Part shown: piece after piece, positions 33,263 through 45,700 of the stretch
Position numbering within the stretch: position 1 is the first letter of the stretch
Layout: each line of letters begins with the position of its first letter
NCBI RefSeq assembly: GCF_014633365.1
Contig: NC_068340.1
Coordinates: 41,688,328 to 41,752,327 of the forward strand
DNA: 64,000 bases
Reading direction: 5' to 3'
Source of the DNA: Diospyros lotus
Lineage: Eukaryota > Streptophyta > Magnoliopsida > Ericales > Ebenaceae
Translations under genes and position numbers: made by a program
The notes under the pieces: model-generated
Databases searched by the model: none
Seen by the model: the letters and a program-made list of their open reading frames with translations, nothing else
Told to the model about the DNA's origin: nothing

Positions 33263-34912
33263 ATGGATCCGACGATTGTGATTGCACTAATTCAGGCTAT
33301 TAGTCTTCTGAGTTCAACTGTTATACAAAGTCAGTCCAAGACACTTAAACCCGTATTCGCTAAACTTAAACGTCCTGGAGCTAGTTTTGGTTCTGTAATG
33401 GTCATCTTTTAACTTAAATCTAATAAAAATTTGAATATTAGCTACTCAAAGTGTACTTTTATGTGTGAACATGCCATACATTCATGTCATTTTCTTGCAA
33501 AATCTAGGGTTTATCTTGCTTGAAGTCATAAGGATGTGAGATTCATACTGAAGAACAGAATGGGTTTATAGATTCTTGAAATCAGGGCTAGAAAATTCCC
33601 TCACATAGCTGAATGGTGGAACATTCTTAAAGAGTATATAATTTAATTGTACTATAAACATTATGTTCCATTTCTTAGATACTTGAATAAGAATATGATT
33701 GTTCCTTTTCTTGTTATTTTTGTAGGAATATTTGCCTCCCATGGCAACAAGAAAAGTGATGGTGAGTTTGATACATTAATGGGTGATAGGATGTTCATTT
33801 GCAAGCTTAATGTTAGATCCTAACAAATACAATATTTTCTTTCAACGGGCATAGAAGCCAACAGCCTAGATACAGGTGACAATGCATATAACTGGCTGTT
33901 AATTGATCATTATGAATGAATGTTGTTAAGCTCCGGTAATATTTTCCAGCATTTAGAAGCGCGATGAGCTTTAACCTGTGGCAGAGAGTTATTCTTAGAC
34001 ACTGGGAATAACCCCCATTTTTGTAGTGTGGCTTTGTGATTTGCTTTGTTTTGCATAAGATGTTCTTAGATGCTTCAAAACTACAATGACTACTCATGTT
34101 CTTTGCAGTTTCAACCTCACTTTCCAACGAATTGACAAAAACTGAGGCAGCTGAATCACTCGAGTGGTGCATCAATCGATTGGATACTCAACAAGCATCG
34201 GTGAAGAGAAGGATCAACAGCATATGCGAAGAGGCACACGAGCTTTGGAAAGATGCAAATGAAGCAACCGCCACATATGGAAACAATGTTCAGACACTAA
34301 TGCTGTTCCATGGCCTTGCCTCCATCAGTCCATCTTTCTCCAATTGTTCTATCCCTATGTGGCGGCAAAAGTCTCTGTTTTGGTGGCACTTTCATTCTTC
34401 TCTGGAAACGTGGTTGCCTTCACAGTGACTTCAAGAAAATCCGAGAGGATTTCTCAGTGTACTAAGACTCTCCATTGGAAGGAGATAGAGTTGCAGAATG
34501 AAGTCACTTCTCTTCGAGCTAAGATCGAGATGATCACTTTTTTGCACGAACTCAAAACCTCGAACTCTAGTGGGACTTACGGACAAGTTTATAGGTTGAA
34601 TTCGCTGAGCGGGCACGTTGCTGACTTCCAGAAAACCATTTCTCAGGCTCTTGAGATGTCTTGCTCAATCAGCAGCAATCAGATGAAGTCAGTTTCCCAG
34701 ATTGCAGTTGGAGCCATTGTATATGGTCTAAGCTTCCCTATAATTGCATACTACTTGCTCTACAGTAAGCAATTTTACATTTGTCTGTTTCCTTCTTTTC
34801 TCTTAATTCATATTTTGTTTTTGGGCTTGAATATGGTAAGAATTTTCATGAAGAATCAATGCGAAAATCATTTCATAACCATGCTTTGCTGCTCATTGCA
34901 GGGCTCCATTAG
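33263..34912 (+). pseudogene. MCC-family copy with one frameshift
   Basis: Exons: 33263-33389 (exon starts 33201), 33726-33761, 34109-34764 and 34902-34912. Exon 1 encodes MDPTIVIALIQAISLLSSTV followed by SKTLKPVFAKLKRPGASFG, close to the intact copy. The large exon encodes a longer coiled coil (ESLEWCINRL to HELWKDANEA), the LMLFHGLASI membrane start, then after a frame change VLVALSFFSGNVVAF, a second coiled coil and a final membrane helix (IAVGAIVYGLSFPIIAYYLL), with a short last exon. The break lies near 34326-34340. Against GVASIYLQL in the intact gene, 11 bases stand where 3 are expected, and the exon lengths total 830, not divisible by three. It is either a recent pseudogene or has an unseen splice. 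It is more complete at the C-terminus than the 17-24 kb copy. Confidence 0.6.
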
Positions 34913-35420
34913 GCAATGACCATTTCGGCTTACGGGATGAACAGCTGAACACTATACAGACAGGTCCAGTTTTGCATCATTTGAAGTCCTTGCCTGTAAT
35001 GTCAACTAGAGTGAACAATATTTCATAGCTTGTGAAACTCGTTACTTGGTGTATTCCAGTCATTTGATTTCAAGTTTCTATATGTAAATGAATGCCCTTT
35101 AATGTCACAATGAATATCTTTAAATGTGTATATCAAATCATCTAAAGGTAACAATTCTGCACACGCATAGAGTAGGGATTCTTTGTTTTTGCTTTAAAGC
35201 AATTCAACTTCATCCTTTAGAAAAATAACTGTATTTTAAAAGCAAAGGTGTTTGAAATCTAATTGGCAAACACTGACATGTTACTAAGTAGGGTTGTTAA
35301 TAGATCATTTGACCTGATGATCAATTCAAACTCGATAAGAAATTAGTGAGTTTGGATTAACCCTTATAACATATTTGGATCATTATTAGATTGAGTTGAG
35401 AAGAGTTTTTTGAGTTTGTC
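34913..35420 (+). other. 3' flank of the frameshifted MCC copy
   Basis: A probable 3' untranslated region is followed by AT-rich intergenic sequence. It is unlike the 3' tail shared by the other copies (GCGGAAAGGACTGGG motif absent), so this member ends differently. No other gene is seen. Confidence 0.45.
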
Positions 35421-35429
35421 TTAATAACA

Positions 35430-36027
35430 TGTTTTCAACATTGGGAATCAGTCGACCCTGATTCGTTTGTTCACAATGAGAAAGTAAACACAATTTCAAG
35501 GAAAAAGAAAGTAAAATAAAGTATGCAAGGAAGTTTTTTTATGTGGTTCGGTTTGAACGATATCTAGTCCATAACTATCCCTTTAGTTATTTCAACAAAG
35601 TAACAGTATATTATTGTTCTTTCTTGCATATAATGGTTTTTGACCCTTATTTATAGTATAGAGTGTTTACAATTTGAATAAAATTCAAAATGGAAGGATA
35701 ATATCATGAAGATAATATTTCCTTATTAGCTTCACCAAATCAGGAATGGATTTCGCATTTGCAGGGATCCGATTTGCCTTAGATTAGGAAGGTTGACTTC
35801 TTCTCTAATCGTTTCCAATAAATTCGCTATCTCTTCATGATGCGAATTGAATAACCTGACGGTGTGTCTCGCAGCTCAAGGCATTCCACGATCTAGTCCC
35901 AGTCGAAGCAACCTGCAACCTCGCCCTAATGTCCTCAACTCAAAACTTACTAGGCTTCGAAGGATTGGGCTTGATCCACTGGACTCTTTCCAACTCATAT
36001 AGTGCGGTCTAAAAAATACCTGTAACA
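35430..36027 (+). mobile_element. Possible solo LTR, copia-like
   Basis: The segment runs from TGTTTTCAACATTGGG to ACCTGTAACA and contains TTATGTGGTTCGGTTTGAACG, a phrase typical of copia LTRs (compare GTGGTTCGGCTTAACC in the LTR at 48244-49900). The flanks ATAACATGTT and CACATGTTAACC are suggestive, but a clean 5-bp duplication could not be assigned. Confidence 0.35.
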
Positions 36028-36600
36028 CATGTTAACCTGAAAAATCTCATAATCGACTCTATAATAATGTAAGTTTAAATGGGTCGACATGAATTTCGAA
36101 ACCAAAATCGATCTATTATGACCCATTAATTAAAATATTTGTTTATTTTCAAAATATCCTCAACAACTTTTTCAATTTCCATTCTCACTTTCTACTCATA
36201 TTTATATGTTTTTGTTATTAATATTTTGATTACTTTTCAAATTGTATCATGAATGATGGATGTGCTATTCTTAGTTTATGTCTTGACTATTTTGAATTGT
36301 GCAAAAGAATCAAAACGAAATTAGTCACTTAATTAGTAATTTATGAGTTACTTTATTTTATTTTGAATTTTAATATTTTAATTAGTATTTAAATTTAAAT
36401 AAATACTTAAATAGATTAATGGGTTAACCTAATTTATGCATGTTAACCTTAACATGTTTATATGTTTAGTTAACATATTCAGATTTAGATTGAGAGTTCT
36501 TGACTCAATAAATTAACACATTAGATTCCGATTGAGACTTAACAAATGATGATCCATTAATAACCCGAATCAAACTCGACTTTTTGCGACAACCTCTAAT
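36028..36600. other. AT-rich spacer, no gene seen
   Basis: This intergenic stretch has many TTAATYAG/AACATGTT-like words, possibly an old repeat. Nothing in it looks coding. Confidence 0.4.
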
Positions 36601-37699
36601 ACTAAATCTTAGATACCACCCTGTTGAATAGATCAAAATGAACCATCTATCCTTACAGAGTTCTCTGTCAATAAGGAGAGTAAACCTAATGAAACACAAC
36701 ATGCGTAGTTGTTCATACGAGCAGACTTTTCTTTTTCCACAAGTGTGTTGACTTGAGCTCCTTTATTGACTTTGTCTCTTCTATGTACAAGATTCATCAA
36801 ATGAACATAATGAAGATCCATCGATAAATCTTTTTCTGGGTCATTGTGATAATGCATGATCTGTTGATTTACAGGATTCGGGGTTAGAAGTTGCATATAT
36901 AAATATATAGATCATAGAATATGGTATTAATAACTGTTCTTGTCTCGTTTGCAGCTGTAACTATAGATAATCAGTGTGAGAAGACTGTGCAATCACTTCT
37001 TAGTATTTTAATAAATGTGATAATTGTTTGATTTATCAAATCTAATAGTATTAGTTTGCTAATGCAAGGTCCATAATTCATTTTTTTTTATTTTTTTTTT
37101 TGGAGTTGATTTTTATTAGACTCGCTTGAGCTTCAATTCTTGACTAGGTTTTCTTAATCTTGAGATGTTCGTGACTATACTTGATTATGAATTTAGTCAG
37201 TACTTACCCGACCTACAAAAAGAGGATCGGATTCTATTTGTCATATATTCTCTAATAATTAAGTTAACCATGAATCTCAAAGTAAAATGACGACAATAAC
37301 GATGTAATCCATTTAATATCTTACTCTTGAAATTTATGTTTTCGTATAGACACACTATAAAGTTGGCGAAAAATCACAATCATGTCATGTGATAATTGGA
37401 TTCGTGTATGATAACTGATTATGATCTCTCACGTAAATGATTGAATTTAAGACTAGTGGTAGTTGTCAATGAACGGTGACATGAATTGGGGTTTATACCT
37501 AGACTTGGACCCAATCTTTCGAGCTGAATCTTTTGTTTGAATTGGGTATACCCCCAAGTTAAATGTTGGGCCTGAACGTGAAAATCCCTTAACCTTGACC
37601 TAAGTATGAGACGTCACTAACCACGTGTTGTTCTTAGGGCCCTCCTCGGAGAGGGCATTTTGGTAATTTCGGTTAAAATCAGGATGCCCTGTGTTCAAG
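36600..37699 (+). other. MCC-family upstream flank, copy B2
   Basis: This is collinear with 4371-4435 plus 7212-7815 plus 12084-12460 once the two LTRs there are removed, and with 40495-41000. It preserves the empty sites of the solo LTRs at 4436 and 7821. It is the most intact version of this flank in the window. Confidence 0.65.
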
Positions 37700-38200
37700 C
37701 TTTCATGCCATATTGCATGGCGTTGCCTCAATCCATCTCGCACTAATTAAACTACCCCCATGTTAGCTCCTGGGTCTCTTTTGTAATGGCAGTTCTCATC
37801 TTCTTCGCCTTCGCCTTAGTCGCCACCGCTACCTTCACGACGGCATTTAGGAAGCTCGAGACGACGTCTCAGCCGGCCCAGCACCTCTGGAAGAGGCTGA
37901 AAGATTTGCAGCAGCAAGCCGGGGACTTTGGAGACAATTGGGTTTCACCCCTTGCAGTGATGGCTTATGAAGCGGGAGATTAGGGAGAGATTTTGGATTG
38001 GATGCATAGCCTGGGTAGGCGAGTTGCAGAGCTGGAAAAAGCCATAACCGAGGCCATGAAGCTATCTAATCTCCATCATCAGTGATCCTCCCTCTCGCAG
38101 CTTGTGCATTGCAATGTAGCTTAGACGTCTTTGTGTTGCTAATTCAATCCTGAGTTACAACATATTTACGCATTTAACAAGTTAAATGATATTAGTAATG
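37700..38200 (+). pseudogene. MCC-family pseudogene B2
   Basis: It encodes the membrane/coiled-coil part of the family (AVLIFFAFALVATATFTTAF, RKLETTSQPAQHLWKRLKDL, then WMHSLGRRVAELEKAITEAM). A TAG follows AYEAGD (37981-37983) and is shared with the copy at 12.7 kb. The reading frame before AVLIFF is also broken (ACTAATTAAACTACC insert). It is followed by a copia LTR at 38266. Confidence 0.7.
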
Positions 38201-38265
38201 CAATTCGAGATTTTGTTTAAATCCTCTTTTATGTACATCTATAATCTATAAATGAGGGATAGATT

Positions 38266-38515
38266 TGTTGGAACTCTAAACCAAAATTGCTTAAAGATTT
38301 CGTCAACCCCAAGTTCAACATTCTGGAAGATCCAAAATTCTTTTAATTGAATTAAATTATCTTGAGAATGTAATGCTTTATTTACTTGTCTTTTAGACTT
38401 CTCTTGTAATGGCTATACAAGCCAAACATTGTTTTTGCTGAAAATAGAAGAAGTTGAACTGCTCTCCTGTCATATTTTCTTGTTCATACTTCTCAATTTT
38501 ATCCTAAAGCCTTCA
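38266..38515 (+). mobile_element. 5' LTR of a Ty1/copia element
   Basis: It runs from TGTTGGAACTC to GCCTTCA, 250 bases, with TG/CA ends. The matching flank near 13515 (GATAGATTT followed by ATATATA) shows where it inserted. The 3' LTR was not found. Confidence 0.75.
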
Positions 38516-38517
38516 AT

Positions 38518-38529
38518 TGGTATCAGAGC
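38518..38529 (+). other. Primer-binding site (initiator tRNA-Met type)
   Basis: TGGTATCAGAGC lies two bases after the LTR end. It is the classical plant copia primer site complementary to the initiator methionine tRNA 3' end. Confidence 0.85.
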
Positions 38530-38544
38530 TTTCAAAAAAAAAAA

Positions 38545-39925
38545 ATGGCAACAAGAAATATAGCCACTCCATTTCCACATATCTTCAATAAAGAAGATTA
38601 TGACTATTGGAGCGGGAGATTTGAAGTTTGGCTGAAAGCATTTGACTTGTGGAATATAGTTGATAAAGGTTTTGTTGAACCTGAGAATGAAGAAGCACTG
38701 AGTGATGCTGAAAAGAAAGTTTTGATGGAGTACCGAAAGAAGGATACAAATGCTCTGAATCAAATTAATCTCGCTATAGAAAAAGTGGTGTACGAGAGAA
38801 TTTGCAAAGCAAAAACATCAAAACAGGCTTGGGAGATTCTGCAAAAGGCTTACAAAGGCGATGAACAAGTCAAAAATGTACGGCTTCAGATTTTGAGATC
38901 AGAGTTTGAAAAACTAGAGATGAAAGAAAATGAAAGTGTTGCAGAGTATTTTACAACAGTTGGTTCTATTGTGAATCAAATGGCCTCAAATGGTGAAGTT
39001 TTGGATGATCTCAGGATTATTCAAAAGGTTCTTCGTTCTCTTCCAGAAAAATATTTTAGCTTGGTACTGTCATTGAACAGACAAGAGATCTCAAAAGCTT
39101 AACTTTGGAAGATTTGCAAGGAGTCCTGAAAGCCCTTGAAGTAAAGATTAACTTGTTGTATCCCCCATTGAAACAACCGGACCAAGCTCTTAAATCTCAA
39201 GTTACAACTACAAGAGGTCGTGAATCATCAAATCGAGGCAAAGGTAAAAATTTTAGAGGACGTGGTGATTCAAGTTCTCGTGGACGAGGAAGAAATAATC
39301 AGCACAATGATAGTAATCAGAATGACAATAATGAAAAATTTCAACAAAGAGGAAGAGGAGATCGTGGTTATCAAAAAGGCCGAGGACGTGGATATATTGA
39401 GTGTAACTATTGTCATAAACCTGGACACAAAGTTGCCGATTGCTGGCACAAACAAGCAGATGACAAGAAAAGTCACTATGTTGAATGTGATTACTGCCAC
39501 AAGCCTGGACATAAAATTACAGATTGCTGGCATAAACAAGCTAATGACAAGAAATATGAAACAGGTTTCTTTCATCAAAACAAGAATGAAGAGACTCTGT
39601 TGCTTGCTTCTCATGACAGCACGGATGATGAAGTGTGGTACCTTGACAGTGGTGCTAGCAAACATATGACAGGTAATAAAAAATTATTTTCTAGTTTATC
39701 TAGAATTGATCACGGTGAAGTAATGATTGGTGATGCTAGTACTCATAAAATTGAAGCTGTTGATGAGATTTCTTTTAAAACAAAATTTGGAAATGTTGAG
39801 AAAATGTCTGAGGTTTATTTTGTTCCGAGTTTGAAAAGTAACTTGCTTAGTGTCGGTCATCTTATGAAGAAAGGATATAATTTGCATATGCATGATAATG
39901 CTTGCACTATATTAAAAGGAAATCA
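38545..39925 (+). pseudogene. Truncated Ty1/copia gag-protease (one frameshift, 3' lost)
   Basis: The start ATG follows an A-run. Residues 1-185 form a copia-type gag (UBN2-like: HIFNKEDYDYWSGRFEVWL near the N-terminus, then KTSKQAWEILQKAYKG). The frame breaks near 39070, where a single G appears to be missing before AACAGACAAGAG, giving TAA at 39100. The second frame (39105 on) has a basic RG-rich stretch, two CCHC zinc knuckles (CNYCHKPGHKVADC and CDYCHKPGHKITDC, made by a local duplication of about 80 bases), the aspartic protease motif YLDSGASKHMTG, and the start of the pre-integrase domain (NLLSVGHLMKKGYNLHMHD). It is cut at 39925 by another LTR. Integrase, reverse transcriptase and RNase H are missing. 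Confidence 0.85.
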
Positions 39926-40490
39926 TGTAATACCCCATGTTCGTATAAAGTTGTCACGTAATTTCGATGAGTTTAGAATATCAAAAAATTGACTTAATAG
40001 CAGTTATTAGTACCGAATCAGCTGTAGGGAATGTCTCGAAGTGAAATTATCTAAGGAAAATTATATGATCTCGACGAGCGTATCGAGATAGGATTTATGG
40101 TATCAAAAGAAATCGAATTCGGAACAGTTTTCAGTACAACTAAGATACAGCTGCCATTTAGGCTGAAAAATCGAATTGTTGTAAGAGACTCTCGAAAAAT
40201 TAACGGAACCCTAGGGGGGCTTCGATTTTGCGTAAAGAGCGACCCTTCAGTGGTTTCAGGATGAAACGACAGTCCGATAAAGACACTGGAGCGAAATCGT
40301 CCTTTTTAACTAAGAATTGGATTATTAATTTTACGTTTTCAGTATTGTAATGCAAATAAATTCGATATTTAAGGACATAGTTGCAATTAGAGAATTGTCC
40401 TAATAAATTTATGATATAATTTGAGGTTTAAATGTATAAAATTGTTATTAATATAGTACAATATATAACATTATACATATATATTGATAT
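39926..40490 (+). mobile_element. Ty3/gypsy-type LTR fragment inserted in the copia element
   Basis: It starts TGTAATACCCCATG directly after the copia sequence and is the plus-strand relative of the minus-strand LTR ending at 50640. Shared words include TACCGAATCA, TTGTAGGGAATG/TGTAGGGAATG, GAGATAGGATTTATGGTATC and TTTCAGGATGAAAC. The frame of the copia protein reads 22 codons into it by chance. The 3' part is lost where MCC flank B3 begins (about 40490-40500). Confidence 0.7.
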
Positions 40491-40494
40491 ATAG

Positions 40495-41040
40495 CTGGGC
40501 GCCTCTGTTGAATAGATCAAAACGAAACACCTGATCCTTATATAGTTCTTTGTCAATCAGAAAAGTAAACCCAATGAAACACACAACATAGGTCCAATTG
40601 TTTACACTAGCAGACCTTTGTTTTTCCACATGTGTGTTGACTTGAGCTCCTTTATTGACTTTGTCTCTTCTATGTACAGGATTCATTAAATGAAGATCTA
40701 TCGATCAATCTTTTTATGAATTCTTTAAGATAAAGCATGATCTGTTAATTTACATAATTGAGTGTTAGAAGTTGCATACATAGATATATAGATTATAGAA
40801 TATGGTACTAATAACGACTACTATTCTTATCTCGTTAGTGGTTACAACTACAAATAATCAATTTGAGAAAGTTGGGCAATCCTTTCTTGATATTTTAATT
40901 AATGTGATAATTATTTGATTAATCAGATCTAATAATAATAATTTGCTAATCTAAGTTCTGTAATCTAAGTCTTAAGAAAGTAGAATGTTTTTTTTTGAAA
41001 AGAATTTTAGAAATATTATTAGTGATATTAAGGTCTAATA
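40495..41040 (+). other. MCC-family upstream flank, copy B3
   Basis: Homologous to 36600-37060 (CTGTTGAATAGATCAAAA, GTTGACTTGAGCTCC, ATGTACAGGATTCATTAAATG). Like 36690, it keeps an uninterrupted version of the site into which the LTR at 4436 inserted. Confidence 0.6.
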
Positions 41041-41140
41041 TTCTGATCATTGGATCACATTCTTCAATTTAACAAGCCTCTTGTCAAGGAGGTCAATAAC
41101 GAAGCGTAGTTTAAAAAAGAAATTGATAAAAAAAATGGTT

Positions 41141-41335
41141 AAATTCCCGTGTTCGGACGACAGCATGACAGAGCGAGAAAAAACAATCAATAAATTCCCG
41201 TGTTCGGACGACAGCATGACAGAGCGAGAAAAACGCGTTTCTGACAATCAATAAATTCCCGTGTTCGGACGACAGCAAAACAGAAGCGAGAAAAACGCGT
41301 TTCTGACAATCAATAAATTCCCGTGTTCTGACGAC
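41141..41335 (+). repeat. Tandem repeat, four units of about 51-62 bp
   Basis: Each unit contains AAATTCCCGTGTTCGGACGA followed by CAGCATGACAGAGCGAGAAA. Units two and three add CGCGTTTCTGACAATCAAT, and the fourth is partial. The unit is CG-rich compared with its surroundings. Confidence 0.8.
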
Positions 41336-41344
41336 TAATAATAT

Positions 41345-42470
41345 ATATATATATAATGCATTTGGCAGGCGGCAGAAGGGATCACACCCATCTCCTCAAT
41401 TGCCATCCCATCATTTCTTTTTTTAATAATTAATTAATTTTTTAATAATATATATTTAATAATTATATATATAATATTATATAAAAATCAATTACACATT
41501 AAAAATATTTATCATATTATATTAATTGTACATGTATTATTAAAATAAAATTATACACTAACTTTAACATATTATATTTTTACTTATAATTTCTTAAATA
41601 ATTATTTTTTATATTAAAATAATAAAATTTATATTTATAAAAAAATTCTTATATTTTTTAATTTATACTTTATTCTATATTTTTGTTTCTTACTTTTTTT
41701 TTTTTTTTAAATATCGTTTCTCCATTTCTATTCTATATCAAATTTTTTATTTTCATTTTGTATCAAAAATCTTTCTCATTTCTATTTTTGTGTAACCTAA
41801 ATTTCAATTACACAATTAAACTTAATTTTTAAACCAATCTAATTCCTATATTTTGACATTTTTTATGTGATTATTCGAGTTTTTTGTTATTTCGATTATA
41901 TATTTAAATTTATATTTTTGATTTAATTTAATACATTTATTTTTATGTGTAAAAAAAATAAAATAAGATAATAAAATATATGTTATATTCTATTCACGTA
42001 AAATACAAGAGTTAAATTAATTTAAAAATATAAATTTAAAGGTATAATCAAAATAATAAAATTTTAAATTATCACAAAAAAATTAAAATATAAAATTAAA
42101 TTAAATTAAAAATATAAATTTAATAATGTATTTCAAAAAAATAAAAAATTTGAATAATCATAAAACAAACATTTACATAGACAAAAGTATTGGTGAGAGT
42201 GAGATGTGGCGGAGGGTGAAAGACGGAATGAGAGTGTGGCCCTATGTTGCACATAAATACTTTATAGAAGTCGTTTTTTTGTTTTTAAAATATTTTTTAT
42301 TCTCATTTCGAACTTTATTTATATTTATTTTTTTAGAAAAATATGCATTTTAGTTTTCTATCAAAAATGTTTTTCATTTCTATTTTTGTTTCCGTGCAAC
42401 ATAGATGTAGCCCTTCACTCTCTCTCCCTTATCCTTGTGTGTATATATATATATATATATGCACACACAT
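41345..42470. repeat. AT-rich stretch with dispersed block, copy 4
   Basis: A (TA)n run at 41340-41357 is followed by AT-rich DNA. The part at 41700-42130 is homologous to the AT-rich block at 3880-4300. No gene is seen; short frames at 42126-42353 are not convincing. Confidence 0.5.
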
Positions 42471-42718
42471 AAAATATCCCAGTCGACTGGGGACCTCAGG
42501 AGAAGGCAAAAAGATTTGCAAGAGCAAGTCACAGCTTTTAGAGACGTGGCTCGCAAGCCAGCTGGGATTATTTGGAGAGCTTTCAGATCGGATGGATGGG
42601 CAAATTGAGGGGCTGGTGGAGGAAGCAATAGTTGAGGCCATGGAGCTATCTAAATCAAAATATAAGCAAGCCAACGACTCATTGGTGCTTCTCCCTCTCG
42701 CAGCATGTGCAGTTGCAT

Positions 42719-45700
42719 CAGGGCCGGCCCTGAGATGTTAGGGCCCCTAAGCGAAATTTTATATGGGCCCCCTATATTTAAAAATAAAATAATATATAAT
42801 GAATACAAATAAATTTATTTTACTATATAAAAACATTCAAAATTTTCACAATAATAGTTTAAAATTTACAATATTTCACTTTAAATTTACTCTTCTAGCA
42901 TTTTTGGATGAAAAATCAACAATTAAACTATTACAATCAATTTGTTCTAACATATGTCTTTCAATAGACACCATCGCCAATTCATTCAATCTTTCTTGTG
43001 ACATTGTTGACCGAATGTAAGATTTTATCAACTTTAACTTTGAGAAACTTCTCTCTGCAGAGACAACTGTAACTGGTATGGTCAAAAGTATTCTATACGC
43101 GATCCACACATTCGGAAAACAACAATCCATCGTCTTAATGTAGTCTAATACTTCAATTGACTTCTTGGTCTCTTCTGACAAACATCTCACAACTTTTAGC
43201 TCAGAAAATAACTCTTGTCCATCAATATCTGAATCCGACTTATACTTCAAGAATTTTTCTAACTTATCACACGATTTGTTCAAACAATCATCATCTGTAG
43301 AATGTAATTTTTTCAAATTAAATAAAAATCCAAAAACATTTTCATATTCTTGAAGTTGTTCAAACCTACACTTAAGTGAAGAAAGAGCTTGATCAACTAT
43401 ATATAAGAAATAATCAACTCTAAAAGATTCTTCAGCTGAATGTGTTATCTCATCATTAACATTTTCATCAAATTGCTTTTTTCTATGAATAATACGTTTT
43501 TTCTTGAAAAGTAGGTTGAATTTTCATTTGAGTAGCAATTTCTTTAGCAATAATCATGTCAGATTCAAATCCAGTTTCTCTATAGGTTTCAAAAAAAGAA
43601 ATTAGTGCTTTCAAGTGACTTATAGCAACATCAATGACCATATCGTTACTTTGAAACATTTTGCTTACTCTATTAATAGCAGACAATATATTATACCAAA
43701 TAACCATGCCAAATAAGAACTCAAAATCCATAATGTCATGTAATAGACTTTTAGCATCTCGAAATGCCTTAGGGTCATCACATATTTCCATCAAGTGAAT
43801 TAAAGCAACTTTTATTTGTGGAGTTTGAAATCTGATTGCTTTAATACTTTCAACTCTACTTTCCCAACGTGTTTGTGATAGTGGCTTAAGTGTCAGGCCT
43901 TCCACATTATCTTTCAAAACTTTTCATCGTTTTGTAGATGATGAAAACAATATATATAAGCATTGCACAATTCCAAAAAATGATTTAGCCTTTATGCAAG
44001 AATTTGCCATATCACATAGTGAAAAATTAAGACTATGACAACCACACGGAGTGTAAAAAGCCATTGGATTTACTTCTAATACTCTTTTCTGCACACCTTT
44101 ATGCTTTCCTTTCATATTAGAACCATTATCATAATCTTGACCTCTTAAGTCACCAATATCAAGTTCAAGTGTTTGTAGAGCATTTATCAATTCATCAAAT
44201 AATCCTTGCTCCGAAGTATCGTCTACCTTAAGGAATCCTAAGAAAAATTCTTCTACCTTAACTGGACTTGCTAAGACATTTACACATCGTATGATTAGAG
44301 ACATCTGTTCTTCATGACTTATATCTGGTGTACAGTCAAGTATTACTGAAAAATATTTTGATTTTTTAACTGTTTTAATGATTGCATTTTTTATCTCACC
44401 TGCCAACATGAGTATGAATTCATTTTGAATTTTATGACTCAAATAATGATAGTGAATTTCCTTTTCTTGAATACGTCGAACGTGTTCTTTTATAATTGGA
44501 TCAAACTCAGCGATCATTTCAATCAAAGCTAAAAAATTTCCATTATTTTCTTCATATAATTTTTCACTACTTCCATGAAATGCCAAATTATTCTTACTAA
44601 GAAAGCTAACAATTGAAATTATTCTCGCAAAAACTTCTCTCTAGTGTTTTATATCTTTGTTAATTTGATCTTGCACAGCTTTATCAATTGTTAAATTATT
44701 TTGTAATCGTCTTTTCAATTCAAACCATTTTCTCATGTTATCCATGTGCCCATTACTTGTTTCATGGTTTTTTAGTTTAGAACCAAGATTTTTCCAATCA
44801 CTTGTCCCTTCATTAGCTAATTGAATATAGTTTCGTTCTTGTTTAAATAACTTGCAACAAAAACAAAATACTTTATCTAATGAAACGGAATAGATTAACC
44901 ATTTTCTATCACTCTTTTCACCATTTGATAAATGACAAATGTAATATGTAGAAGAAAAATGCCTATTTTCTGAATCTTTAGGAAAATCAACTACATTACC
45001 TCTTACAGGACCTTTTTCTACCAACAAGTCTATAAAATTTTGATCAATATTTTTCCAATTATTTGGATCAGTTATATCTAAAGAGCAACCTAAGCATTCT
45101 GTATCAACATTTTTATGTTCTTGCACATTTTTATTTTTAGTATCTCCTAATTCATGTTGTTCCTCTTTATCTACTGCCAAATTATCGCACTCTTCATTTT
45201 CTATTATATTACTAATATTTTTAGTGACAAACTTGTCTAAAGCTCCTGCTTGAGATAAAATAAACTCTTGAGTTTTTTTTTTTTTTTCTTTTTTCATTTC
45301 CAGATAAATATTTTTTAGTAGACATAATAAATTAATTTAAATATAAAAATTAAAACAATATCAAATTCAAATTTAATTGAGAAACAATAGAACCTGGATA
45401 AATCTGATAATTGAAAATTTAAATTAAAATTTGCCTGCAAAACAAAATATTAGGAGAACACAAGACAAGAGATAGAATAAAAGATATGTTATATGTAAAG
45501 ATTAGAGTAGAGACAAAAAAAAAAATTACTATAAATATATATATTTTATATATAATATAATCTTTCTTATTTCAAACCCCTCGTCGAACCGCTGTTGCTA
45601 AAGAACCTAAAATGCTAGTGTGTTGTGTGCAGTGTGCTGAAAATGCTAATGTTGTGTATTGACAATATTATTATTTGCTATGTCGCTCAATAGTTAATGG

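Noticed and set aside
39270..39669. Overlapping frames within the copia gag-pol region, both strands
   Set aside because: They are shadows of the gag/protease frame, which has clear zinc knuckles and protease motif.
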